64,000 nucleotides of DNA from Neobacillus citreus (GTDB lineage: Bacteria; Bacillota; Bacilli; Bacillales; Cytobacillaceae), in NCBI RefSeq assembly GCF_018343545.2, contig NZ_JAGYPE020000017.1, positions 1-64,000 on the forward strand, written 5' to 3'. Of the stretch, positions 1 through 7,750 are shown piece by piece. The notes beneath the pieces are model-generated. The model did not search any database. It saw nothing but the letters and a program-made list of their open reading frames with translations, and was not told the DNA's origin. The position numbers and the translations under genes were made by a program. Numbering within the stretch: the stretch's first letter is position 1; each line of letters starts with the position of its first letter.

Positions 1-21
1 CTCGAATGTAAATTTAGCCAT

Positions 22-75
22 ATAAAAAACTGCACCTCCATTGTTAGTTTTGTGTCTAACAATTTTGGTGCAGTT
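22..75 (-). terminator. Rho-independent terminator of the drug exporter gene
   Basis: The arms AACTGCACC (28-36) and GGTGCAGTT (67-75) pair perfectly. A second 7-bp stem, TTGTTAG/CTAACAA, lies inside. Read on the minus strand the hairpin is followed by a run of T. It sits just past the stop codon of the exporter gene that ends at 97. Confidence 0.85.
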
Positions 76-96
76 CACAAATGGCGGCTTTACATT

Positions 97-1608
97 TTAG
101 TGTTGAACCTGCTTTTGCTGCTCCATTACCTTCTTGTGTGAAGGAAGGAGGAACGTAGCCAGTAAGTTTGCGATTGCGATAAAGAACACGAGAATAAACA
201 CAAGGTGCATACCATGAGCGAGAGCCTCTTGAATCAACGTCATGACGTTTGCAGGAAGTTTATTAACAGCGTCTGAGCTTAAGAGATTGTTAATATTGCC
301 GCCTCCGCTCCATGCTCCGTTTGAATGTTCTTTTCCAAACTGAATCAGTGAGTTGTTAAAAATAGTTCCAAACACAGCAATTCCCACCGTTTGTCCGATT
401 GACCTGGTAAATGAGTTAGAAGCGGTTGCCGCCCCACGCATTTGCCAGCCTACTGCAGCTTGAACAAGTACAGTTGTCGGGGTTGTCGCGTACCCCATCC
501 CAAGACCGATCACAATCATAATTCCCACAAAATACCAATACGGGGAGTCAAGTTCCACTGCCAGTAACCATGTTCCGCCAAGGGCAATCAAAACAGCACC
601 AATGACGGCAGTTAACTTTGAACCGATTTTGTACATATAACGTCCGGCAAAAGTGGCACCTAAAGGCCATGCAATCGACATTGGCATCAGCGTAAGCCCT
701 GAGCTTGTCGCACTATGTCCAAGAATGGTTTGAATCCACATTGGCAAATAAACGTTCACTCCTATAAGTACAGCACTTGCCAGAAAACCGATAAAATTTG
801 AAACAAGAATGACTGGAATCTTGAATAACGATGGCGGAAGCATCGGTTCCTTCACCTTGGTTTCAATATAGCCAAACAGCACAATAAAGATCACCGCAAC
901 AGCAAACAGCATATAAATTGTAGCTGAATTCCATGCATATTTTTGCCCTGGGCCCGCATTTAGTAATGCATATAAAAGAGTTGAAATCCCGATTGTAAAC
1001 GTAACGGCTCCAAGATAATCAACTTTACGTTCCTTTTTCAATTCAACTGTTTCGTGGAAGAAGAAGGTGATTAAGATTATGGACACTAACCCAACCGGTA
1101 AATTAATGTAGAAAATCCACCGCCAGCTGATTTGGTCAACGAAGAAGCCGCCTACCAATGGACCGAGAAGTCCCGCAATTCCCCAAATTGAGCTAAACAC
1201 TCCCTGCATTTTTGCACGCTGTTCACCTGGGTAAAGGTCACCGATAATCGTAAAGGTTAACGGCATGACCGCCCCTGCTCCAATTCCTTGAAAAGCACGG
1301 AACCAAATTAATTGATGCATCGTCTGAGCAGCGCCTGACAACATCGAGCCAGCTACAAACAAAATAACCCCTGTCATAAAAACTTTCTTTCGGCCGAATA
1401 AGTCAGCTAATTTTCCATAAATCGGTGTTGTTACAGAAGTGGTGAGAGTATAGATGGCAAACACCCAGCTGATCAATTTTAACCCGCTAAGGTCACTGAC
1501 AATCCGCGGCATAGCGGTACTGACAACCGTGACATCAATGGCGACGAGTAAAATCGCAACCAGCATCGCAACAGTAACCATTTTACGATTCGTAGTTGTT
1601 TTTGGCAT
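97..1608 (-). CDS. MFS drug exporter, DHA2 (EmrB/QacA) family, 14 TM
   Basis: Proton-driven multidrug exporter of the inner membrane. The 503-aa length and about 14 hydrophobic segments fit the DHA2 family. The N-terminal half carries the MFS motif A region (GKLADLFGRKKVF, about residues 65-77) and the antiporter motif C-like stretch (GIAGLLGPLVGG, near 143-154). The ATG start follows AAGGAG at a normal distance. The gene is divergent from a MarR regulator at 1749, and the space between them holds a strong palindrome, so repression by that MarR protein is the simplest model. The substrate cannot be read from sequence. Confidence 0.9.
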   Translation of the reverse strand: MPKTTTNRKMVTVAMLVAILLVAIDVTVVSTAMPRIVSDLSGLKLISWVFAIYTLTTSVTTPIYGKLADLFGRKKVFMTGVILFVAGSMLSGAAQTMHQLIWFRAFQGIGAGAVMPLTFTIIGDLYPGEQRAKMQGVFSSIWGIAGLLGPLVGGFFVDQISWRWIFYINLPVGLVSIILITFFFHETVELKKERKVDYLGAVTFTIGISTLLYALLNAGPGQKYAWNSATIYMLFAVAVIFIVLFGYIETKVKEPMLPPSLFKIPVILVSNFIGFLASAVLIGVNVYLPMWIQTILGHSATSSGLTLMPMSIAWPLGATFAGRYMYKIGSKLTAVIGAVLIALGGTWLLAVELDSPYWYFVGIMIVIGLGMGYATTPTTVLVQAAVGWQMRGAATASNSFTRSIGQTVGIAVFGTIFNNSLIQFGKEHSNGAWSGGGNINNLLSSDAVNKLPANVMTLIQEALAHGMHLVFILVFFIAIANLLATFLLPSHKKVMEQQKQVQH

Positions 1609-1652
1609 GTTTTTATCTCCTTATATTTGCTTAAATCAGGGCAATCCCTATA

Positions 1653-1719
1653 TTTATCAAGTAATTGACTAAATTATTTTAAGTTATCATTGTATTTTAG
1701 TCAACAACTTGACTAAAAT
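1653..1719. promoter_or_regulatory. MarR operator region between exporter and regulator
   Basis: A perfect 11-bp inverted repeat, ATTTTAGTCAA (1694-1704) and TTGACTAAAAT (1709-1719), is separated by CAAC. A second copy, TTTATCAA-gtaa-TTGACTAAA (1653-1673), lacks one base in its left arm. Paired palindromes in a divergent MarR/exporter gap are typical autoregulated MarR operators. Binding by this MarR is inferred. Confidence 0.75.
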
Positions 1720-1748
1720 TATAGATAATCAATTATACGGAGGTTTAT

Positions 1749-2180
1749 ATGGAAAATTTAAAAACAAACATTACTTTAGACTTTATGAGAATATCTAATC
1801 TTTTAAGCAGATATGGAGCAAAAATGGTCGCCGATGTTGGATTGACCAGCATCCAGCAATGGGTGATTCTGAGAACAATCATTCAAAAGGGAAGTATTTC
1901 CATCGGTGATTTAAAAGAAGAAATGCTTGTCACGAAACAAAATATGACAGGGATGATCAACCGCCTGCAGCAATCCAATTTAGTAACACTATATCAAGAC
2001 CCTGAAGATAAAAGACGAACTCGTGTGAATATCACTGAGGAAGGACACCGAGTCTATGAGCAATTGAGTTCGTTACGAAATGATTTTAATGCCCAGACTT
2101 ATCATATTTACAATGACCAAGAAATCGTGGTGTTAAGCGATTTGCTTGGCCGGCTCGTGGAGCATTTGAAAGAGGATTAA
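1749..2180 (+). CDS. MarR-family transcriptional regulator
   Basis: Winged-helix DNA-binding protein of 143 aa, the usual MarR length. The central region (about residues 45-95) contains the helix-turn-helix followed by the wing DPEDKRRTRVNITEEG, which carries the conserved D-x-R-D/R wing pattern. The ATG follows CGGAGG. The gene is divergent from the DHA2 exporter and probably represses both it and itself through the palindromes at 1653-1719. The effector is unknown, presumably a lipophilic or phenolic compound exported by the pump. Confidence 0.9.
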   Translation: MENLKTNITLDFMRISNLLSRYGAKMVADVGLTSIQQWVILRTIIQKGSISIGDLKEEMLVTKQNMTGMINRLQQSNLVTLYQDPEDKRRTRVNITEEGHRVYEQLSSLRNDFNAQTYHIYNDQEIVVLSDLLGRLVEHLKED

Positions 2181-2198
2181 TAGAGCCTGAATAAAAAA

Positions 2199-2230
2199 AG
2201 ACCGCAGGTGCAGAAACACCATACAGTCTA
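2199..2230. terminator. Bidirectional terminator between marR and fbpA-like gene
   Basis: The stem is AGACCG/AGTCT (one G-T pair) plus GGTG/CACC. A-runs and T-runs on both sides let it act for the plus-strand marR gene and the minus-strand small gene ending at 2244. Confidence 0.7.
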
Positions 2231-2243
2231 AAAAATTTAAAAC

Positions 2244-2426
2244 CTATATTATTTGAATAGAGCCGAACTCACCGTGAGGATGGTTTACTAATTTATATCT
2301 TCTGTATTCAGATTCTAGCTTTCTTAGTGTCATTCCATAAAGGTTTTGATCTTCTTTATTATATACGTTAAGGAAAATTAGTTTATTAATAAGTTTTCGT
2401 CGCTTTTTTTCGTCGTTATTTCTCAT
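2244..2426 (-). CDS. FbpA-like small basic protein (Fur-regulated basic protein family)
   Basis: A 60-aa basic protein. The pattern KLINKLIFLNVYNKEDQNLY followed by a L-x-x-LE-x-EY segment matches the FbpA family. B. subtilis FbpA is about this size and acts in the iron-sparing response together with the FsrA sRNA. The start is the ATG at 2426, 8 nt after AAAGGAG; a GTG three codons upstream overlaps that ribosome site. The promoter at 2484-2512 overlaps TGATAAT elements resembling half Fur boxes, which supports iron control. Family assignment is from memory of the motif. Confidence 0.6.
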   Translation of the reverse strand: MRNNDEKKRRKLINKLIFLNVYNKEDQNLYGMTLRKLESEYRRYKLVNHPHGEFGSIQII

Positions 2427-2473
2427 TAGAAACACTCCTTTGATTTTACAAAAAGCTTACAATAGCCGTTGGT

Positions 2474-2512
2474 TGATAATTTCATTATAAACTGATAATT
2501 CCTATCTGTAAA
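2474..2512 (-). promoter_or_regulatory. Sigma-A promoter with Fur-like half sites
   Basis: On the minus strand a TTTACA -35 (2507-2512) and a TATAAT -10 (2484-2489) are separated by 17 bp. Two TGATAAT elements (2474-2480 and 2493-2499, plus strand) overlap the core promoter. They resemble Fur half sites, but the spacing does not give a full 7-1-7 box. Confidence 0.55.
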
Positions 2513-2568
2513 GTATGAATTGAAAATTTGTTTAAGAAAGGCACCACCGTTCTGGCGTTGCACCAAAT

Positions 2569-2650
2569 AAAAGACCGGGTGTTGATCTGCCCCCCTAAGG
2601 TTGGACTAATAGTCCAACCTTAGGGGGGCAGATCATGTACCGGTCTTTTT
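2569..2650. terminator. Nested hairpin terminator with a 24-bp perfect stem
   Basis: The inner arms 2584-2607 and 2611-2634 are perfect reverse complements around the 3-nt loop AAT. Outer arms AAAAGACCGG (2569-2578) and CCGGTCTTTT (2640-2649) enclose them. The minus-strand reading ends the GerMN lipoprotein transcript, and A- and T-runs flank both sides. The length and perfection exceed an ordinary terminator. Confidence 0.75.
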
Positions 2651-2660
2651 ATAAAGTGGA

Positions 2661-3797
2661 TTAGTGAGAATCCTTCATCTCAATGGTGTTCTGAGTTTGT
2701 ACCTTAAAGTACTCTCCTTTTTTCATGCTGATATGGCCTGATTCATAGGGCTTATTGTCAATGGTGAGATATACTTTTGCCGTTTGATAATATTGACCTA
2801 CTGTATTGACAACGCTTTGAAGAAGCATTTCTTCATATGCTGCTCCAGCTGACATTTCATCCCTAAAGGCCTGATTCAAATCGATATACACAATTCCATC
2901 TTGGTTTAAATATAAGCTGTTAATCTCCGTATTTTTCGAAAAAACAACTCCCAATTGATTGTTTATTGGCTCCTTGTATGCCTGCGCCAAAACTTTCCTC
3001 GTAATGTCATTGGTATAAAGCTTTGATTGCTTGCTTTTAATATAAAGCTTTCCGTCATCAATATTCGGGTAAAAAAAGTTGATGTTCTGCACCAATGGCA
3101 CATTATCCTCTATTTTAGTTAGTGTGGAGGATATTTCAGTACCGCCAGATACAAAAATAGATTTAACTAAACCAACGTTTTTAGCATAATAATCAATGGT
3201 TTTATCTTTTGTATTTTTTGTGGTAACTTCGATTGCTTTATAGTTCCCTGTTGGCGTTGTAATATCTACTGCTGTATTCGTGATTGTTCTCACTCTTCCA
3301 TCCTTTAATGTCCAAGTAGTCCCCTTTGTTAATGGGGTCATCAAAATGACTTCTTTTTCATCATTGTTAGCTTTTAACAGATTTTCTCTGTAGTAGGTTT
3401 CTCCTCTTGAGAAGACTTTAGTAAGCTTGCCATCCTTAAGTTCCAATATATTGACCAAAACGGTACCGCCATTATCGATTCTTTGTTGGACCTTCCCTTC
3501 CAAAATATAATCATTGTAAACATCATAAGAGGCAAATTCGTTTCCTGTTCCTTCATATATATATCGAGTATTTTTCTTCATAGGATAATAATCATTAATG
3601 GTTTCTGAATTTGTCGTTGGTTCTTTATCACCCTTATTATTGTCGGAAGTGCCATTATTGTTCTTATCATTATTGTTGGCGGTGCTATTGTTCTTGCTGT
3701 TGTTATTTTCGGCGTTGTTGTTTCCGATTTGAATACCGCAACCAGCAAGGTTTCCAATCAAAATGACGAAGGCAAAGAAGACAATCATCTTTTTCAT
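2661..3797 (-). CDS. GerMN-domain lipoprotein
   Basis: Predicted exported lipoprotein of 378 aa. The hydrophobic N-terminus ends in the lipobox LAGC near residue 20. A low-complexity Asn/Lys/Gly linker follows (about 24-65), then an uncharacterised beta-rich region. The C-terminal part (about 245-370) resembles the GerMN domain, with the segment IDLNQAF and a repeated leucine/valine helix. GerMN domains occur in B. subtilis GerM and in LpqB-type lipoproteins. A role in sporulation, germination or the cell wall is likely but not shown. It is a single-gene unit ending at the long hairpin at 2569-2650. Confidence 0.75.
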   Translation of the reverse strand: MKKMIVFFAFVILIGNLAGCGIQIGNNNAENNNSKNNSTANNNDKNNNGTSDNNKGDKEPTTNSETINDYYPMKKNTRYIYEGTGNEFASYDVYNDYILEGKVQQRIDNGGTVLVNILELKDGKLTKVFSRGETYYRENLLKANNDEKEVILMTPLTKGTTWTLKDGRVRTITNTAVDITTPTGNYKAIEVTTKNTKDKTIDYYAKNVGLVKSIFVSGGTEISSTLTKIEDNVPLVQNINFFYPNIDDGKLYIKSKQSKLYTNDITRKVLAQAYKEPINNQLGVVFSKNTEINSLYLNQDGIVYIDLNQAFRDEMSAGAAYEEMLLQSVVNTVGQYYQTAKVYLTIDNKPYESGHISMKKGEYFKVQTQNTIEMKDSH

Positions 3798-3902
3798 ATC
3801 AATATCCCCTTTTCTATTTCTAGAAGAGCCATATTACAAATCCCCCTTTCTTTAAAGTATTCAATTTTGCTTTCAAATATAAGCCTTTTGGGATAAAGCA
3901 AA

Positions 3903-3948
3903 GGGACGGTTCTCGTGCATCAATAAAATGATGCATGAGAACCGTCCC
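3903..3948. repeat. REP-like GGGACGGTTCTC inverted repeat
   Basis: Two 20-bp arms (3903-3922 and 3929-3948) with one mismatch face each other around a 6-nt A/T loop. The motif begins GGGACGGTTCTC and ends GAGAACCGTCCC. It lies directly after the stop of the etfA gene. Sequences of this kind recur in Bacillaceae intergenic regions, so it is probably a dispersed palindromic repeat that may also end the etf transcript. Confidence 0.65.
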
Positions 3949-3954
3949 CGCGTC

Positions 3955-4986
3955 TCAGCCACTGGTGTTGGTTACCTTCTCTTTTGATAAAGCTTGTTTA
4001 AATTGCTCGATTAGGATTGGAACGATTTCAAAGGCGTCGCCGACAATGCCATAATGACAGTTCTGGAAAATCGGGGCTTCTTTGTCTTTATTGATGGCAA
4101 TGATTAACCCGGAGTTTTTCATTCCGACGATATGTTGAATCGCACCGGAAATTCCAATCGCAAAATAAATCTTTGGCGTTACCGTCACACCAGTTTGCCC
4201 GACTTGATGGGCGTGGTCAATCCAGCCCGCTTCTACTACATCGCGGCTCGCACCAACCGCGCCTCCTAGCGTTTCCGCCAATTGGTGGATTAACTGAAAT
4301 CCTTCGTAACTACCTAACCCTTTTCCGCCCGCAACAATGATATCCGCTTCGTCGATTCTTACTTTCTTTACCGTTGCCTTAACAATCTCCAAGACTTTCG
4401 TGCGAATATCTTCTTCCTTTAAAGCTATGGTCTCTTCCACTATCTTACCTGTTCTCCCTAGCTGTGGAGGCAGCGCCTTCATGACTTTGGAGCGAACCGT
4501 CGCCATTTGCGGCCGGTATTTTTTACAAAGAATGGTTGCCATGATATTTCCACCGAAAGCTGGCCTGCTCGCCAATAGCAACCCTGTTTCCTCTTCCACA
4601 TCGAGTTCCGTCGTATCCGCCGTCAAACCTGTCGGCAGGTCGGTGGCTACCGCGCTTGCCAGGTCTTTTCCGGTCGACGTGGCCCCAAACAGGATAATTT
4701 CTGGTTTATGTTTATCGCTGCATTCTAGCAGTGCCTTCATATAAGATTCTGTCCGGTAATGTTTAAAGATGGGTTGGTCATAGACATACACGGTATCTGC
4801 CCCGTATTCAAATACTGTGTTTGTTAAATGCTTAACATTTTCTCCGATTAAAATACCCGCTAATTCTACTCCCCGTTTGTCTGCCAGCTTTCTTCCGGCA
4901 CCCAAAAGTTCAAGGGATACGGATGCAACCGCTCCATCTTTTTGTTCTATGAATACCCAAACGCCTTTGTAATCTTGGAAATCCAA
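3955..4986 (-). CDS. etfA: Electron transfer flavoprotein alpha subunit
   Basis: FAD-binding subunit of an ETF heterodimer that passes electrons from acyl-CoA or related dehydrogenases. The C-terminal FAD domain (about residues 215-335) is intact, with GGKGLGSYEGF, VGASRDVVEAGW, QVGQTGVTVTPK and GISGAIQH. The expected family motif AINKDxEAPIF is present as INKDKEAPIF. The 343-aa length is slightly long for the family. Translation starts at TTG immediately after the etfB TAA, supported by AAGGAGG 8-9 nt upstream inside etfB, so the genes are translationally linked. The partner dehydrogenase is not adjacent. Confidence 0.9.
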   Translation of the reverse strand: MDFQDYKGVWVFIEQKDGAVASVSLELLGAGRKLADKRGVELAGILIGENVKHLTNTVFEYGADTVYVYDQPIFKHYRTESYMKALLECSDKHKPEIILFGATSTGKDLASAVATDLPTGLTADTTELDVEEETGLLLASRPAFGGNIMATILCKKYRPQMATVRSKVMKALPPQLGRTGKIVEETIALKEEDIRTKVLEIVKATVKKVRIDEADIIVAGGKGLGSYEGFQLIHQLAETLGGAVGASRDVVEAGWIDHAHQVGQTGVTVTPKIYFAIGISGAIQHIVGMKNSGLIIAINKDKEAPIFQNCHYGIVGDAFEIVPILIEQFKQALSKEKVTNTSG

Positions 4987-5814
4987 TTACAGCCCCTCCT
5001 TTGTTTCAAAGAGTTCTTTCTTTTCAAAGAGGACAGAGAGCAATTGCTCTACTTGTGCCGTTGGGTTACCTTCAAATAACGTTCCCCCAGATGGTTTTTG
5101 CGGAGCCCATACTTTGGAGACAATTGTTGGCGATCCCTTTAAACCAAGCTGCTTAATATCTACATCCTCCAAGTCATCAACCGACCAGATATGCGGTTTA
5201 TATCTAGCAGCCTTTAGCATGTTGGGAAGCGGAGAGTACGGCACTTCATTGATTGTTTTCTCAACAGAAAACAAGCACGGCAAGGTCGACTTCACGACTT
5301 CATAGCCATCCTCCAACTTGCGATGGACAATGGCATATCCTTCTTCTTGATTGATTTCCTCTACCTTGTTCACCGAAGTCAGCGGTGGAATATCAAGCCT
5401 TCTTGCTATTCCAGGTCCGACTTGCCCGGTATCTCCATCGATGGACATTTTTCCGCAAATAATCAGATCTACCGGCTTCGTTTTTGAAATTTTTTCAATC
5501 GCCTTTGTTACGGCATAACTCGTTGCCAATGTATCTGCCCCCGCAAACCGGCGGTCCGTGATTAAATAACCTTCATCAGCGCCTATTTCAATGCACGTTT
5601 TAATCGCGTTAACCGCGGGAGGCGGCCCCATCGTCACAACGGAAACGTGTCCTCCATACCTATTCTTTATACGAACCGCCTCTTCAACCGCATGGGCATC
5701 ATACGGATTCAAGATTGCAGGCGCCGTCCTCCGGTCCATCGTGTTTGTTTTTGGATTCATCTTGATAATTTTGGTGTCAGGTACTTGCTTAATACAGGCT
5801 ACAATGTGCAGCAT
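4987..5814 (-). CDS. etfB: Electron transfer flavoprotein beta subunit, bifurcating/FixA-like
   Basis: Nucleotide-binding ETF subunit of 275 aa with the N-terminal CIKQVPDT motif. The loop CGKMSIDGDTGQVGPGIA (about residues 122-139) resembles the FAD-binding segment of electron-bifurcating or FixA-type EtfB proteins more than the housekeeping form. The ATG follows AAAGGAGGG. It is the first gene of a two-gene etfB-etfA operon. Assignment to the bifurcating group is from the motif only. No fixC/fixX or dehydrogenase gene is next to it. Confidence 0.88.
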   Translation of the reverse strand: MLHIVACIKQVPDTKIIKMNPKTNTMDRRTAPAILNPYDAHAVEEAVRIKNRYGGHVSVVTMGPPPAVNAIKTCIEIGADEGYLITDRRFAGADTLATSYAVTKAIEKISKTKPVDLIICGKMSIDGDTGQVGPGIARRLDIPPLTSVNKVEEINQEEGYAIVHRKLEDGYEVVKSTLPCLFSVEKTINEVPYSPLPNMLKAARYKPHIWSVDDLEDVDIKQLGLKGSPTIVSKVWAPQKPSGGTLFEGNPTAQVEQLLSVLFEKKELFETKEGL

Positions 5815-6029
5815 TTAATCCCTCCTTTTATTGTAAAAGCAAATGGCGGTGCCATTACTTAACCTTCTATATGAAACTCTCGGTTCTAAAAAGCTTTTCG
5901 CCCGTTACCATTACTTTATTAACAGAGATGTCCTAACATTCGAATTTTCGGATAAATATCTTAATATTCCTCGCTAATTTTTGGATTCCAGGATGTCTTG
6001 CAAATTTCAAGGCTCTTAATATTCTTAAA

Positions 6030-6063
6030 TCAAAAAAACGGCAGGAGAAATCCATCTCCTGCC
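6030..6063 (-). terminator. Rho-independent terminator of the K/N-rich gene
   Basis: Perfect 9-bp stem GGCAGGAGA (6040-6048) / TCTCCTGCC (6055-6063) with a 6-nt loop. On the minus strand it is followed by a run of eight T. It lies about 110 bp downstream of the small gene at 6172-6282. Confidence 0.85.
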
Positions 6064-6171
6064 AAGCTATCATTCTAAATATTTATTTGCTGTTTTCATA
6101 AATATTGTAAAAAAGAGCCTATTAAACAAAACCCCTTCTTCAATTCTTTATAAAATAAAAGTATTTATCAT

Positions 6172-6282
6172 TCATTTATTCTTATTCTTTTGGTTTGATT
6201 TTTTGGAATTATTATTTTTGTTATTGCTATTTTTAGATGTTGCATTGTTCTGCTTTTTGTTGTTGTTTGATTTTTTTGCCAA
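6172..6282 (-). CDS. K/N-rich 36-residue microprotein
   Basis: Short gene coding for MAKKSNNNKKQNNATSKN followed by more Lys/Asn/Ser to residue 36. The start is TTG, preceded by AAAGGGTGAT at a good distance, and a strong terminator lies downstream. Only K, N, S, Q, A, T and M occur, which gives a highly basic, disordered peptide. Small basic proteins of this kind are common among minor spore core or coat proteins of Bacillaceae, but I do not recognise this one. The main doubt is low complexity in an A-rich strand. Confidence 0.5.
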   Translation of the reverse strand: MAKKSNNNKKQNNATSKNSNNKNNNSKKSNQKNKNK

Positions 6283-6711
6283 CAATATCACCCTTTCGAA
6301 AGATTTGACTGGAGCGTAATATAGAATATTCATGTCCAGAAAAAAATCTCAACAGTGGCCAAAAAAAGGCGGTCAGCAAGCCTTTTTTGGTCAGCCCTAA
6401 TATGGTACTAATAGACCGGTTCTGGGGCTTGCCTAACTAATTTAAATTAATCCTCCATATAAAGAAATAATTTGAGAATTACACTTACCCATTTCCTTAA
6501 TTCCCTCGATTATCAACCGAACCCTTGTCCCCCTTCATGAATATCCTTTAATGAAGGAGAAGTAATTCATTGCGATATAGTTTGTGACGATGCAGGTAAT
6601 TGCACTGTAATTTGCACACCTTACGACAACGGCTAATGTTTTGGTTTTTACGCTCTAAAGAAATCAATTTCAATATCCTATTAATCTATTAATTTTAAGG
6701 AGAGTGACTCT
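6283..6711. other. Gap with a bidirectional hairpin and a start-less Cys-rich frame
   Basis: The stretch holds the hairpin at 6359-6390. At about 6573-6635 an open frame of some 24 codons contains four Cys (C-D-x-x-C-D-D and NCTVICTPY) and ends in TAA. AAGGAG precedes it, but it has no ATG, GTG or TTG start, only ATT. It may be a decayed small gene. I see no other gene or RNA here. Confidence 0.4.
6359..6390. terminator. Symmetric A/T-run hairpin
   Basis: CCAAAAAA(A)GGC (6359-6370) pairs with GCCTTTTTTGG (6380-6390) around a 9-nt loop. It is symmetric and could end transcription on either strand. It stands between the K/N-rich gene and the DctP-like gene without a clear owner. Confidence 0.5.
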
Positions 6712-7611
6712 ATGCAAATCACCATCGGCCATTTGAACCCTCCTGGTTCAGCCTACGATCAGGGGGCCAAGGTGTTCAAACAAATCTTAGAAAGAATGAC
6801 AGATGGACAAATAAAAGTAAGAATAATTTCTGGCCTTAACCTAAGTGGCATTGAATTAATTCGTGCGGTGCAGACAGGAGAATACGATATCGGCATCACG
6901 TCTTCGAGCAGTTTAGGAAATCTTGTACCTATAGTGAATGCGTTCGATTTTCCTTATTTATTTCGAAGCCATGAACATGCTTACCGGGTATTGGATGGTG
7001 AAATCGGTGATTTTGTAAATGAAGAAATTGACCTCGTTGGGTTAAAAAATTTGGCCTGGTGGGAAAACGGATATCTCCATATTACGACGGCTGAGACACC
7101 CATTATTGAACCGGAGAATCTACGTGGGCTGAAAATCAGGACCATGGATAATCAAATTCACCGCACACTATTTCACGTTTGGGGAGCCAACCCTGTTTCT
7201 GTCCCTTATCCTCAGCTTTATGAGGCTTTAAGGAATGGAACCGTGGATGGCCAGGAGAATTCTTTGGGAAACATTGTTCCGAATAGGTTCTACGAGGTTC
7301 AGCGTGAATTAACGTTAACTGGACACATTTACAATCCTGCTTTATTTGTAATGAACAAAGGAAAATATGATCACTTTTCTTTGGATATAAAGATAAAAAT
7401 CTCCGATGCATCAAGAATTGCTCGTGACTTTGAAAGGGACTTTTTAAGAAGAAATAATCCGATTTATTTGCAAATAGCCCATCAAAATGAAATGCATATT
7501 CTCACGGAGACAGATATTGATTTCCCGGCTTTTGTGCGTACTTCAAAAAAAGTTTATACTCAGCTGGGCGAACCATACAAATCAATTCCCAGAAAAATTC
7601 GGGCCTTGTAG
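6712..7611 (+). CDS. DctP-like TRAP solute-binding-fold protein without signal peptide
   Basis: The 299-aa sequence covers the mature DctP fold. It begins at the first strand (ITIGHLNPPGSAYDQGA). It has a hinge Arg segment (LRGLKIRT, near residue 138) that in the family binds the ligand carboxylate, and the later GTVDGQENSL segment. There is no signal peptide or lipobox: AAGGAG sits 9 nt before the ATG, and an in-frame TAA lies about 25 nt upstream. No TRAP membrane genes are adjacent. It may be a cytosolic binding protein or sensor, or a gene that lost its leader. The reading frame is intact. Confidence 0.8.
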   Translation: MQITIGHLNPPGSAYDQGAKVFKQILERMTDGQIKVRIISGLNLSGIELIRAVQTGEYDIGITSSSSLGNLVPIVNAFDFPYLFRSHEHAYRVLDGEIGDFVNEEIDLVGLKNLAWWENGYLHITTAETPIIEPENLRGLKIRTMDNQIHRTLFHVWGANPVSVPYPQLYEALRNGTVDGQENSLGNIVPNRFYEVQRELTLTGHIYNPALFVMNKGKYDHFSLDIKIKISDASRIARDFERDFLRRNNPIYLQIAHQNEMHILTETDIDFPAFVRTSKKVYTQLGEPYKSIPRKIRAL

Positions 7612-7633
7612 GATTCTTGCAAGCCCTTTTTTA
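7601..7633 (+). terminator. Terminator overlapping the stop codon of the DctP-like gene
   Basis: GGGCCTTG (7601-7608) pairs with CAAGCCC (7620-7626) with one bulged base, followed by TTTTTT. The upstream arm lies in the last codons of the gene. Confidence 0.75.
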
Positions 7634-7750
7634 GTTTTATGTAACGCAGTTCTATTGACATGCGCTTGGGACTCTCACTTGATTTTAATCCAGTTGGGCG
7701 GGACTGCTTTTGAAGTGTAGCGAACCGACCAGACCTGGCATCCCGAGTTT

